From: Yinghuangia seranimata
Lineage (GTDB): Bacteria > Actinomycetota > Actinomycetes > Streptomycetales > Streptomycetaceae
DNA: 63,774 nucleotides
Direction: 5' to 3'
Assembly (NCBI RefSeq): GCF_029953285.1
Contig: NZ_JASAOI010000082.1
Location: 1-63,774, forward strand
Below are positions 45,228-53,731 of the stretch, piece after piece (position 1 is the stretch's first letter; each line of letters begins with the position of its first letter). Under the pieces are notes generated by a model. It did not search any database. It saw nothing but the letters and a program-made list of their open reading frames with translations, and had not been told where the DNA came from. The position numbers and the translations under genes are program-made.

Positions 45228-46539
45228 AGTGCGACCTGACGCCGTGGTCGTGTGCTCCGCCGCGCGGCAGCACCCTGGGCGTGGCCGGGCCGGGGAGCGG
45301 GGACGCCTGGGTCGCGGCGGCCGGCGCAGCCGGGCGCGGGGCCGTGCCGTAGCCCTCGATGACGGCGTGCCAGTTGGTCTCGGGCGTGGACGGCAGGTTC
45401 GAGCCGGCCGCCCATACCGTGACGCCGCCCGGCTGGGCGTCCGGCACGGCGGCGACCGCGAACAGTGACGCGCCGACGCCGCCCGGCTCGGGCGCGGCCG
45501 GGAGTTCCCGCCAGCCCGCCCCGTCCCAGCGCAGCGTCAGGGCCGGGGTCTCGCCGGTCGCGCGGCCGCCGACCGCCCAGACCGTGCCGGTGGCCGGGTC
45601 TGCGGAGACCGCGTGGAGTGCGGCGTCGATGGCCGGGGCCTGCACCTGCGTCCACGCCGCGCCGTCCCAGTGGTACACGAGCGGCCGCGACTCCCCCGAC
45701 TCCGTGCTGACGCTGCCGACCGCCCACGCGTCGTCGGGGCCGAGCGCGGTGACTCCCTCCAGGCTGTACGCGTGCTGCGCGTCGAACGGCACCGTCACCA
45801 GGCGCCACGCGGTGCCGTCCCAGTGCTCGACCAGCGGCCGCCCGACGCCGTCCTTGTCGTACGCGACGCCGACCGCCCACACGCCGCCGGCCCGGTCCGC
45901 GGCGGCCGACAGGAGGATGGCGTCGCCGCCGGTGTCGGGCGTACGCGCCGAGCGCCAGCGGAGCCCGTCCCAGTGGTACGCGAGCGGCGCGGGCGCGACG
46001 AGCCGGTCGGTGGCGGTCGCGCCGACCGCCCACACGTCGTCGGACCCGAGCGCGGCGGCGGCGAACGGGTAGGCGGAGCGGTCCTCGGGCTCGTACGGCA
46101 TCGGCGTCTCGCGCCACGTCCACCCGTCGAAGTGCACCGCGAGCGCACGGTCGTTGTGCGCGGCCATGTCGTTCCAGTGCCCGATCGCCCACACGTCGCG
46201 CGCGCCGAGCGGCAGCACGGTCTCGAAGTGGCCGCTGAGGCCGTGGCCCGGAACGTTGACGGCCTGCCAGGCGATGCCGTCGAAGTGCTGGACGAGGGGG
46301 CGTGCCGTGTCCAGCGAGCCCTGGTAGCCGACCGCCCACGCGTCGCGTGGCCCGAGTGCGGCCACCGCGCGTAACTCCTGCTGGTCGCGCGCGGAACCGA
46401 GCGGCCACACGTGCCACCCGGGCTCGTCCGTACGAGGGTCCGCCGCCCCGCCCGCCGCGGCCTGACCGGCAGGGCCGGTGAAGGCCAGGGTCATGACCGC
46501 CGTGGCGGCCGCCAAGGCCGCCCTTCCGCGCGTGCGCAC
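45226..46539 (-). CDS. Secreted repeat protein, probable beta-propeller
   Basis: 437 residues. A signal peptide (RGRAALAAATAVMTLAFTGPAGQAAA) precedes six or seven repeats of about 50 residues. Each has the core LGxxDAWAVG followed some 15-20 residues later by PLVxHxDGxxW (for instance PLVQHFDGIAW, PLVEHWDGTAW, PLVYHWDGAAW). That periodicity fits propeller blades. A Pro/Ala-rich tail ending GGAHDHGVRSH follows, with no anchor motif. It is a stand-alone gene whose ligand or partner is unknown. Confidence 0.75.
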   Translation of the reverse strand: MRTRGRAALAAATAVMTLAFTGPAGQAAAGGAADPRTDEPGWHVWPLGSARDQQELRAVAALGPRDAWAVGYQGSLDTARPLVQHFDGIAWQAVNVPGHGLSGHFETVLPLGARDVWAIGHWNDMAAHNDRALAVHFDGWTWRETPMPYEPEDRSAYPFAAAALGSDDVWAVGATATDRLVAPAPLAYHWDGLRWRSARTPDTGGDAILLSAAADRAGGVWAVGVAYDKDGVGRPLVEHWDGTAWRLVTVPFDAQHAYSLEGVTALGPDDAWAVGSVSTESGESRPLVYHWDGAAWTQVQAPAIDAALHAVSADPATGTVWAVGGRATGETPALTLRWDGAGWRELPAAPEPGGVGASLFAVAAVPDAQPGGVTVWAAGSNLPSTPETNWHAVIEGYGTAPRPAAPAAATQASPLPGPATPRVLPRGGAHDHGVRSH

Positions 46540-46847
46540 AGCGCCGCTCCTCCCGTCGGATGTCGGAGCGGTTGACGCTACAAGATCATCACGGGTTGAT
46601 AACGCCCACGGATGCCCAAGCGCCGGAGACCACCCGGAAGTCCACCCGTACGGCCCAACGTGGGGTTCGGGGACGTCTCGCCGACGCGTCGCGCCGTCGT
46701 CGCACGAGGCCGCCAGGCCGCGTTCTGCCTAGCGGGCCCGACACGGCACGGTGACGATTCGCGCACGAACCGGCCCACCGTCTGGTCGGTCTGCCCCCGA
46801 GACGACCAGCATCGGGGACGCACACGTTCCGAACGGGGGGCGGCGTC
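46540..46847. other. Divergent promoter region, no gene seen
   Basis: About 308 bp between the divergent starts of the secreted repeat protein and the membrane protein. A stretch richer in A+T near 46580-46600 (AAGATCATCACGGGTTGATAA) may hold the minus-strand promoter. No clear repeats or coding sequence were seen. Confidence 0.4.
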
Positions 46848-47543
46848 ATGCCGAATTCGTCGACGTTCTCACCGGGATGGCCACACGAGCCCGATCCGGG
46901 GCAGCCGTCTGATCCCGCCGCACCCGGCCGCCTGCGCCGCTGGAGCCTCGCAGCCTCCGCCGGGCTGGCGGCCTTCGCGTTGGTCAACGTCATGGCCTGC
47001 GTCGTCTACCTCCGCTGGCGCACCGAACTCGCCTCGCGCGTCGACGATCCCGACGAGCGAGCGGCGCTGCATGCGACCCACAAGATCGTTCCGCACGGCA
47101 ACGAGGCCACGACGACGATGGTCAAGGTGATCGCGCTGGTAGCGCTCGTGACGGTCGTCCTGCTCATCCGATGGGCCGTGCTGGCGCTCCGCAATCGCGA
47201 TGCCCGTTACGGTCGGTCGCGCGGGTTCGCCGGCGCGTACAGCCCTGATCGGTGGACTCCCGGGGCGCGGCGTACAGCGATCGGACCGGCGTGGGTGCTG
47301 TGGCTCACCGCCCTGGTGTTCCTCTACACCTCGTTTCTGCGGGTGACCGGCCCGCTCGGCGAGTCGCCCGGGCTGCCGGGCGACGAGCAGGTGGACGTGG
47401 AAGTCGACTTCGTCCACCGCAGCATCGCCCTGGCCCTGGTCCAGGCCGCCTGTGCGTTGGCGGTCCTGTTCGTCGTCGTCCGGACGACGCGCCGGAACGA
47501 ACGGGGCGTCGGGTCTCAGTCCGCGCTGTCACGGGGGATCTGA
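46848..47543 (+). CDS. Four-helix membrane protein of unknown function
   Basis: 231 residues from ATG 46848. The N-terminal ~25 residues are disordered and Pro-rich. Four hydrophobic segments follow near residues 33-55, 92-112, 142-162 and 190-212, each long enough to span the membrane, with RWRTELASRVDDPDERAALHATHKI between the first two. The last is followed by a basic tail. No motif identifies a function and there is no operon partner. Repeat R3 begins 22 bp after the stop codon. Confidence 0.6.
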   Translation: MPNSSTFSPGWPHEPDPGQPSDPAAPGRLRRWSLAASAGLAAFALVNVMACVVYLRWRTELASRVDDPDERAALHATHKIVPHGNEATTTMVKVIALVALVTVVLLIRWAVLALRNRDARYGRSRGFAGAYSPDRWTPGARRTAIGPAWVLWLTALVFLYTSFLRVTGPLGESPGLPGDEQVDVEVDFVHRSIALALVQAACALAVLFVVVRTTRRNERGVGSQSALSRGI

Positions 47544-47565
47544 CGCAATGCCCCGGATCGCCGGG

Positions 47566-47856
47566 ATGGGCCTCGCCTGTTGCGGCGTGGACACCGCAGG
47601 CCATGTGCCGTCCCGGACCTGTCTGCCGGCGGCGGCCACCTCCCCCTCCCGATTGTGGATTGTCCGCGCGGCCGGTCGCCTGTCAAGGCGCGGTGGATCA
47701 TGTACGGACCGGTGGCCTGTGCCGTGTTCGGGGAGGCGCCTTGACAGCCGCCCGGCCGCGCTAAAGACCTCGGCAACTATCGGGAGGGGGAGGCGGTGTG
47801 GAGGCGCATCGGGTGCTTTCGCGTTGCCGGGTTGCGGTCCCAGCGTGGTGGGCGCC
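47566..47856 (-). repeat. Dispersed hairpin repeat, copy R3
   Basis: Minus orientation. F (GGGCCTCGCCTGTTGCGGCG) is at 47568-47587, B' (CACCTCCCCCTCCCGAT) at 47637-47653, C' at 47666-47691, C at 47736-47761, B (ATCGGGAGGGGGAGG) at 47779-47793 and A (GCGGTCCCAGCGTGG) near 47834-47848. C and C' pair at 24 of 26 positions; B and B' pair over 15. It begins 22 bp after the stop of the membrane-protein gene. Confidence 0.9.
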
Positions 47857-48092
47857 GGGGCGGCCCGGGCTTTCCAAGATCATGAGAGGTTGGCGGGGAT
47901 ATGTTTGCGCGCCCCGCTCAGGTAAATGGTGTGGGGGGGCCCGGCCTTACAACGTTCAGGCCCGGGCGCCGCAACTCGGTGGCCCCCCACCTCTCATGAT
48001 CATGATGTGGGAGGGCGGCGGGCACCGATTCCGCACTCCCAGCGAGCATAAAGGCCCTGAATCCGGCATATTGGCTGGGCTGTTCATGATCG

Positions 48093-48131
48093 TGGGAACG
48101 GAATGGACGCTCAGCGTCCATTGGGTTCCCA
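48093..48131. other. 18-bp hairpin in the R3-R4 spacer
   Basis: TGGGAACGGAATGGACGC (48093-48110) pairs with GCGTCCATTGGGTTCCCA (48114-48131) at 16 of 18 positions around TCA. It shares the order GAAC-N3-ATGG ... CCAT-N3-GTTC with the hairpin in the R5-R6 spacer. Confidence 0.75.
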
Positions 48132-48190
48132 GGGTCGTGGAGCGGGTGGCGAGGGAGCGGGGTGCGGGCCTTTCCGGCGACGGAGTCGGC

Positions 48191-48475
48191 GGCGACCACG
48201 CTGGGACCGCAGCCCGGCACGACCAACGCGACCAAAGCGCCTTCACACCCCGCGCCCCTCCCGATAGCTGCCGGGTTTTCTGCGCGGACGGGCGGCTGTC
48301 AAGCCGCCCCCAACAGCACGCGACAGGCCACCTGTTCGTCGAAGATCCATCGCGGCTTGACAGCCGTTCGGCCGCGCGGACCATCAAAAGTCGGGAGGGG
48401 CGCCAGGACACCGCCGGCAGACGGGCCCGGGACGGTGCAGGTCTTCGACGTCCACGCCGGAACAGCCGAGGCCTA
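48191..48475 (+). repeat. Dispersed hairpin repeat, copy R4
   Basis: A (GCGACCACGCTGGGACCGC) is at 48192-48210, B (GCGCCCCTCCCGATA) at 48252-48266, C at 48282-48307, the D loop CGACAGGCCACCTGTTCG near 48321-48338, C' at 48352-48377, B' (GTCGGGAGGGGCGCC) at 48390-48404, E (CCCGGGACGGTGCAG) at 48426-48440 and F at 48449-48475. C and C' pair at 23 of 26 positions. It ends 70 bp before the stop of the minus-strand hydrolase gene. Confidence 0.9.
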
Positions 48476-48545
48476 CACCGTCATTCGGTGCTCTCCTCGG
48501 GGCCGCCGCCGGACGACGGCGGTGGCCCCGAGGCCGGGTGACCGG

Positions 48546-50636
48546 TCAGCCGGCCTTACACGGCGCGCCGGCGCAGACGTCGACGACCGTTCCCGTGGTC
48601 AGGAACACGGCCTTCTGCTCGCGGGCGAGGGCGCTGTTGCGCGGATCCGAGTGCGGGTCGCGGCCGTACTGCGGTCCGACCGGAGGCAGGTTGGTGGTCG
48701 GCGGGGCCGGGCTGCCGCTGTCCCAGACGACGAAGGCCGAACCCCGGTAGGGGTAGTCGCCGATCGGCGTGATGCCCCAGTACGGGGTCACGTCGGGGTT
48801 GCGGCCGTCAGTGATCGCCGGGGTGTGGACGCGGGCCCCGATGGTGCGGGCCTCGACCTCGGCGGCGACGTTGGTGACCTGGTGGTCGCCGAAGGCGATG
48901 TGCATGAGCACCTGGTGGCGCGGGGTCTCCGGCAGCGGATGGTCCGTCATGTTCGCGGCGTAGCCGTCGGGTTCGGCGCGGTCCCAGAGCATCTGCAGGA
49001 GGGAGAAAACCGTTTCCTGGTCGAGCTTGTCGGGGTAGCTCTGGTTCATCAGCTGCCCGAACGGCACGAAGTCCGTGCTGCGGCTCAGTAGCAGGCTGTA
49101 GTTCATGCCGGGCACGCCGAGCACCGCGCGGCGCACGTCCTGCGAGACGGCCACGACCGTGCCGCCCATGATGCCGCCCTGGCTGTTGCCGTCGTACACG
49201 ACGCCCTTGCGCTGGTCGACGAGCGGCCGACCGTCGGGGGTGCGGAACGCCGGGTCGGCGGACAGCCCCTTCGGGTGGGCGAGCAGCCGGCCGAGGAACA
49301 GCGTGTCGAGGACGCCCTGTTGGAGCCGGTCCGCGACGGCCGGGAAGTTCGCGATGTTCGTCAGGCTGCCGGCGACGACCTGGATGTCGTCCTCGCTCAT
49401 GCCGATCCACTTCGCCGCGCAGAACGTGAAGTCGTGTTCCTGCGCCATCGCCTTGACGTTGCCCGCGGCAACCTCGCGTTCGCTGCCGAGCAGGCCGTGC
49501 CCGTACAGCGAGGCCTGCGACGGCGCGTCGAAGGCCGAGCGCGGGATCTCGCACTGGAACGCCGCCTGCTGGGTGTTGCCCGGCAGCTGCCGCGGCAGCC
49601 CGTCGCGCCCGTAGTTGAACGACGAACCCGGCGGCCCGTCGGGCTGGTTGAGGTAGCTCGGGACGGTGACGACGCCCCTGACCTCCCGCGCGATCCGCGG
49701 GTCCTGGTCGGGCGTGCGGTCGGTGACCGAGGTGATCGTGTATGAGGGCGCCTTACCCCGCAGGTCCCGGAACGCGTCGTCGCGCATGTGCAGCAGCGCC
49801 CCGGTCAGGTTCTCGGTGCTCGCCACAGTGAAGTCCCAGGCGAGGTACAGCCCGCGCACATCCACGTGTGCGTGGTCGGCGAGTTCGCGCAGCGCGGGCC
49901 GCAGCCGCTTCTGCCGGGCCCACAGCGGGTCGGTGCGCGGCAGGTTGCCGCCGACGAGCCGGCTGAAGACCGGCCCGGCGGCGATGGGCGCGCCTGCCGT
50001 GTCGCGCAGCCCGCGCAGGCCGACGGCGTACGTGTGCCCCGGCGTGAAGGAGCGGGCCGGGTGGACGAGCAGCGCCTGGCGCGCCGGGTCGGTGGCCGTG
50101 GCGTCGAGTTCGGCCCAGTACGGCCAGCGGCGTCCCGTCTCGGTGTCGACGATGACGATCGGCGCGTCTGGCGCGAGCGAGCGGGCGACGTCGGTGACGG
50201 GCGCCGCGCCGCTGCGGGCGAGGTCCAGCCCCGGCACGTGGACGACGAGCATCGAGCCTGGCGAGAACCCGTCGGAGCGGTTCCACGCGGCCGGATCGAC
50301 GGACGCGCCAAGGGCGTTGGTGGGCAGCATCGCCGAGGTGAACGCGACCCGACGCCCGGTCTCGGTCGACCGGTCGCGCACGGTGTACCAGTCGTTGGGG
50401 AACGGCAGCAGGCACGCAGTCGGGTCGATCGGGTCGCAGCTGGGCGTGGACGCGGCCTCGGCGGCGGCGAGTTCGCCGCCGTCACCGGGGTCGCTTCCCG
50501 CCCCCGTGTCTGCGGACGCGGTCGCCGCGGGCCCGGTGAGGACGAGCGCGCAGGCCGCGACCGCGGCGAACGCACGACTCCGCCGGGCGGATCGGGCAGC
50601 GGGGCGGATGCTGTCGGACAGGGGTCTGGAACGCAA
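48546..50636 (-). CDS. Secreted alpha/beta-hydrolase, lipase-like
   Basis: I start at TTG 50636 because GGAGG lies 7 nt upstream; length 696 residues. A basic N-terminus and hydrophobic core (FAAVAACALVLTGPAATASA) form a signal peptide. The mature protein has a large N-terminal domain (CDPIDPTACLLPFPNDWYT) and a C-terminal hydrolase core in which YDGNSQGGIMGG supplies the nucleophile elbow G-x-S-x-G; HIAFGDHQV may carry the catalytic His or Asp region. Layout resembles large bacterial extracellular lipases of the virulence-factor lipase type. The substrate is not known. It diverges from a PucR-type regulator across 147 bp, a possible controller. Confidence 0.65.
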   Translation of the reverse strand: MRSRPLSDSIRPAARSARRSRAFAAVAACALVLTGPAATASADTGAGSDPGDGGELAAAEAASTPSCDPIDPTACLLPFPNDWYTVRDRSTETGRRVAFTSAMLPTNALGASVDPAAWNRSDGFSPGSMLVVHVPGLDLARSGAAPVTDVARSLAPDAPIVIVDTETGRRWPYWAELDATATDPARQALLVHPARSFTPGHTYAVGLRGLRDTAGAPIAAGPVFSRLVGGNLPRTDPLWARQKRLRPALRELADHAHVDVRGLYLAWDFTVASTENLTGALLHMRDDAFRDLRGKAPSYTITSVTDRTPDQDPRIAREVRGVVTVPSYLNQPDGPPGSSFNYGRDGLPRQLPGNTQQAAFQCEIPRSAFDAPSQASLYGHGLLGSEREVAAGNVKAMAQEHDFTFCAAKWIGMSEDDIQVVAGSLTNIANFPAVADRLQQGVLDTLFLGRLLAHPKGLSADPAFRTPDGRPLVDQRKGVVYDGNSQGGIMGGTVVAVSQDVRRAVLGVPGMNYSLLLSRSTDFVPFGQLMNQSYPDKLDQETVFSLLQMLWDRAEPDGYAANMTDHPLPETPRHQVLMHIAFGDHQVTNVAAEVEARTIGARVHTPAITDGRNPDVTPYWGITPIGDYPYRGSAFVVWDSGSPAPPTTNLPPVGPQYGRDPHSDPRNSALAREQKAVFLTTGTVVDVCAGAPCKAG

Positions 50637-50786
50637 CGGGCCACCTCCGGGGAACGACGCGGACGAGCCTGGGACGAGCCTGGGACGGACCTGCGAGGCC
50701 TGCGACGGACGTGGTTCACTGACATCCTGCTGGTCGAACAACGCAATGCCACCTGGGAAGTTACGCAGACTTAACGGGGGTGCGTG

Positions 50787-52217
50787 GTGACCCGTCACAA
50801 GGCCGGAGCGGATGGTGGCGCACGGCCCGACGCCCCCGGAGCGGGTGGTGCGGGCCGAGCAAAGGCCCCCGGAGCGGGGGGTGGCGCCCGGCCCGGCCCC
50901 AGCTCGGAAGTCGGCTCCGCCGCGTGTTCTGACGTTCCGTCGGTTGCGGTGCCTCCGCTCACGCTTGGAGGGCGGCCGATCGGGGAGTGGCTGGCCGGGC
51001 GCGCGGCGCGGATGAGCGGGGACGTCGTACGGCGGATCGTCGACGAGCTGCCGGTGTACCGGCAGTTGCCGCGCGAGGAGGTCACCGGCGAGATCGCCGA
51101 CATCGTCGAGCACAACCTGCGCGTGCTGGCACGGGTGTTCGCGGACCGGCGCGGGGCCTCGGAGGAGGAACTGGCGGCGCAGCGGTTGTCGGCGGCACGG
51201 CGGGCCGAAGAAGGCGTGCCGTTGGACGCGGTGCTCGGCGCGTACCACGTCGGCATGCAGGCGGCGTGGGAGGAGCTGTCCGAGGCCGCCGCCCCAGACG
51301 AAATCGCTGATGTGAAGGCCGCGTTGCGACTGTTGCTCCACATGCTACGGCAGGTGACGGTCGCGGTGAGCGCGGCGTATCTGGAGGAGCGCCGGACGCT
51401 GGAGACGCAGGAGCACCACGGCCGCCGGTCGTTGATGACCGCGCTGATGGCGGGCGACCCGGTCGACGGCATCGCGGAGCGGGCGGGACTGCGTCCGGCG
51501 CCGCACTACGTCGTGCTCACGCTGGTGATCGGTCCGCACCCCGACGAGGCGCCGGGCTCGGGCAGCCCGAAGATCGCGGCCCGTCGCAAACTGCGGCGAG
51601 TGCAGGGCGAGTTGGAGCGGTTCACCGACGAGCCCGCGCTGATGGTGATCGATGCGAGCGGTGGGACGGTGCTGCTTCCCGCGGCGGGCGGGCCTCCGGC
51701 ATGGGAGGAACTGTGCGGGCTGGTGGACCGTACGGCGAAGGCCGCCGGAGCGGAGATCACGGCGGCGGGTGCTGTGGCCGCACCGTCGGGGGTGCCGGAG
51801 GCGGCGCGGCAGACCGCGGAGGTCGTGGACCTGGTACGGCGTACCGGGCGTGGGACGGGGCTGTTCCGGCTGGCGGACGTCCTGCTCGACTACCAACTGA
51901 GCCGTCCGGGCGAGGCCAGGGAGCAGCTTGCCCGGCTCCTGCTTCCGCTGGCGACGCGTCCGGAACTACTGGAGACGTTGGAGGTGTTCGTGCAGTCGGG
52001 GTTGAGCCGGCGGAAGGCCGCGGCTCGATTGCATGTTCATCCGAACACGGTGGACTACCGGGTGCGGCGGATCGCCGTGTTGACGGGTCTCAACGCGGCC
52101 CGGGCCACCGACCTGCCGAGGATCCGGGCGGCGCTGGTGGCCCTTCGGGCCGGCCCTGTCGGGCGTGCCGGGCCTGCCGAGGCTGCCGGGCGTGCCGGGC
52201 CTGCCGGGCGGGTCTGA
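50787..52217 (+). CDS. PucR/CdaR-type HTH transcriptional regulator
   Basis: About 476 residues from GTG 50787 (an overlapping in-frame start lies 3 nt upstream). A Gly/Ala-rich low-complexity leader of about 55 residues precedes the helical RsbRD-like region (MSGDVVRRIVDELPVYRQLPREEV, HVGMQAAWEEL). A GGDEF-like middle domain follows (YVVLTLVIG, GTVLLPAAGG). The C-terminal HTH_30 helix-turn-helix is clear: LLETLEVFVQSGLSRRKAAARLHVHPNTVDYRVRRI. The tail is again Gly/Ala-rich. It is divergent from the lipase-like gene, which it may regulate. The effector is unknown. Confidence 0.85.
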   Translation: MTRHKAGADGGARPDAPGAGGAGRAKAPGAGGGARPGPSSEVGSAACSDVPSVAVPPLTLGGRPIGEWLAGRAARMSGDVVRRIVDELPVYRQLPREEVTGEIADIVEHNLRVLARVFADRRGASEEELAAQRLSAARRAEEGVPLDAVLGAYHVGMQAAWEELSEAAAPDEIADVKAALRLLLHMLRQVTVAVSAAYLEERRTLETQEHHGRRSLMTALMAGDPVDGIAERAGLRPAPHYVVLTLVIGPHPDEAPGSGSPKIAARRKLRRVQGELERFTDEPALMVIDASGGTVLLPAAGGPPAWEELCGLVDRTAKAAGAEITAAGAVAAPSGVPEAARQTAEVVDLVRRTGRGTGLFRLADVLLDYQLSRPGEAREQLARLLLPLATRPELLETLEVFVQSGLSRRKAAARLHVHPNTVDYRVRRIAVLTGLNAARATDLPRIRAALVALRAGPVGRAGPAEAAGRAGPAGRV

Positions 52218-52248
52218 TGCTAATTATTGATGAACAAAAATCGTTGAT

Positions 52249-52266
52249 CTTCAAACATGGTTGAAG
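52249..52266. promoter_or_regulatory. Candidate operator in A+T-rich patch upstream of YceI
   Basis: CTTCAAACATGGTTGAAG is an 18-bp near-palindrome (CTTCAA-N6-TTGAAG) inside a patch (about 52218-52290) that is far richer in A+T than the surroundings. MarR-family sites are often of this kind. It lies about 100 bp upstream of the YceI start. Confidence 0.4.
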
Positions 52267-52366
52267 ACGCAATGATCTGGTGGTTGAATTCGGAACGACC
52301 GCAGCGGGGGCGCGCGACTCCGCCCGGCGTCAGGCTCACACCCCCCACAGCACCCCGGGAGTCACC

Positions 52367-52927
52367 ATGACCACCGCCCTCGCACGCCCCGAACTCTCCG
52401 CCGGCACCTGGGTGATCGACACGGCCCACTCCGCCGTGACGTTCAGCGTCCGGCACTTCGGCCTCGCGGCCGTGCGCGGCGGCTTCCGCGAGTTCTCCGG
52501 CCAGATCACCGTCGGCGAGGACGTCCTCGCCGGCTCGGTGCGGGCGGAGATCGCCATCCCGTCGATCCACACCTTCAACGAGGCCCGCGACGGGCACCTG
52601 CTCAGCCCCGACTTCTTCGCCGCCGAGGAGCACCCGACCGCGGTGTTCACGTCCAGTGCGGTGTCCCAGGTCGACGCCGAGACGTTCGACGTCAAGGGCG
52701 AGCTGACGCTCAAGGGCGTCACGAAGCCGGTCGAGCTCACGCTGACCTTCAACGGCACCGAGACCGACCCGCAGAGCGGCGCGCTCAAGGCCGGCTTCAG
52801 CGCGACCACGACCATCCTGCGCAGCGACTTCGAGGTCGGACCGCACTACCCGCTGCCGTCGGGCAAGGCCGCCATCGCGGACAAGGTGCGCATCGACCTG
52901 GAGATCGAGGCGGCGCTCGCGAGCTGA
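52367..52927 (+). CDS. YceI family lipid-binding-type protein
   Basis: 186 residues from ATG 52367. It shows the lipocalin-like YceI pattern: GTWVIDTAHSAVTFSVRHFG, VRGGFREFSGQITVGEDVL, DGHLLSPDFFAAEEHPTAVFTS, GELTLKGVTKPVELTLTF and the final strand ADKVRIDLEIEA. YceI proteins bind isoprenoid-like lipids in a beta-barrel. This one has no signal peptide, as is usual for the cytosolic actinobacterial group. An A+T-rich patch with a near-palindrome lies upstream and a T-rich hairpin downstream, so it is probably monocistronic. Confidence 0.9.
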   Translation: MTTALARPELSAGTWVIDTAHSAVTFSVRHFGLAAVRGGFREFSGQITVGEDVLAGSVRAEIAIPSIHTFNEARDGHLLSPDFFAAEEHPTAVFTSSAVSQVDAETFDVKGELTLKGVTKPVELTLTFNGTETDPQSGALKAGFSATTTILRSDFEVGPHYPLPSGKAAIADKVRIDLEIEAALAS

Positions 52928-52947
52928 CGCGCCACGCCTAAGCGGCC

Positions 52948-52985
52948 GACGCCGCCGTGCCCCGGGGAGCGGGCGCGGCGGCGTC
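52948..52985 (+). terminator. Intrinsic terminator after YceI gene
   Basis: GACGCCGCCG (52948-52957) pairs perfectly with CGGCGGCGTC (52976-52985) around an 18-nt loop, followed by the T-rich stretch CGTGTTTGTTGCTG. Confidence 0.7.
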
Positions 52986-53057
52986 CGTGTTTGTTGCTGT
53001 GGGTTGTGTTCGTGTTTCTTGCCGGGGTTGCGTGTGGTGGTGGCTGCGGCTTCCCGG

Positions 53058-53609
53058 CTACGTCCGGCTAGAACGCGCTGCGTCGAGGACGCCGTTCATG
53101 ACTCTGAGGATGCGGTCGGCCGCCTCTTCCGGGTCCGGCTGTCCGAGATCGAGCCACGCGATGACGGCGTCTACGGCGACACCGGGCAGCAGACGCGCGG
53201 CCCAGTCCGTCCATGCGCCGGGTGGTAGGACGCCTGCCAGGCTGCGGCCGGCCAGATGCTCCGACACCTGGGCCAACTCGTCGTACAGCTCGCGGAATTC
53301 CGGTTCGCGTGCGGCGCACCGGTACAGCACACGGAACCCGTCGGGGTCGGCGGCGGCCGCGCGGAGGAACGCCGCGAGGCTGTGCTCGCCGTAGTTCCCC
53401 GATCCGACGCCTGCCATCAGACGGTCGCGGGCGCGCACGAAGACGGCTAGGCACAGGTCGTGCTTCGAGTCGAAGTGGCGGTACAGCAGAACGCGGGTGA
53501 TGCCGGCTTCGGCGGCGATGTCGTCGACGCTGGTGTTCGCGAAGCCGGTCCGGACGATGGCTCGGGTCGCGGCGTCCAGGATCTGCTCTCGGCGCTCGAC
53601 TCGGCGCAT
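53058..53609 (-). CDS. TetR family transcriptional regulator
   Basis: 183 residues from ATG 53609; a start further upstream cannot be excluded. The N-terminal TetR HTH is textbook: RREQILDAATRAIVRTGFANTSVDDIAAEAGITRVLLYRHFDSKHDL. The remainder is the helical ligand-binding domain. The gene lies between YceI (convergent) and a NUDIX gene upstream on the same strand, with 122 bp separating them. The target is not identifiable; an intermediate A+T-richer stretch at about 53640-53730 may hold its promoter and operator. Confidence 0.9.
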   Translation of the reverse strand: MRRVERREQILDAATRAIVRTGFANTSVDDIAAEAGITRVLLYRHFDSKHDLCLAVFVRARDRLMAGVGSGNYGEHSLAAFLRAAAADPDGFRVLYRCAAREPEFRELYDELAQVSEHLAGRSLAGVLPPGAWTDWAARLLPGVAVDAVIAWLDLGQPDPEEAADRILRVMNGVLDAARSSRT

Positions 53610-53731
53610 GCGGCGGACCGGTGCGGCTTCGTTCGACGGGGTTGCTGTGTCCGTGATCAGGTCCGGGGTTGTGAGTGGGTTTCGGTTCGTTTGCCTGTGT
53701 TCGGTGTATCTCTTGCCGTTGTGCAGGGAGT

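Larger units (their letters stand above)
47544..48545. other. 1-kb gene-free region: inverted pair of hairpin repeats
   Basis: This gap holds R3 (minus) and R4 (plus) facing each other by their A ends. The 335-bp spacer carries a 13-bp inverted repeat GATCATGAGAGGT (47878-47890) / ACCTCTCATGATC (47989-48001) and a strong hairpin at 48093-48131. Several open frames exist but they are confined to the palindromic DNA and have no recognisable products. Confidence 0.8.

Noticed and set aside
47798-48541. Plus-strand frame of about 247 codons inside the R3-R4 composite
   Set aside because: It runs through both palindromic repeats and the hairpin, has no domain pattern, and its reverse strand is equally open, as expected for palindromic G+C-rich DNA.
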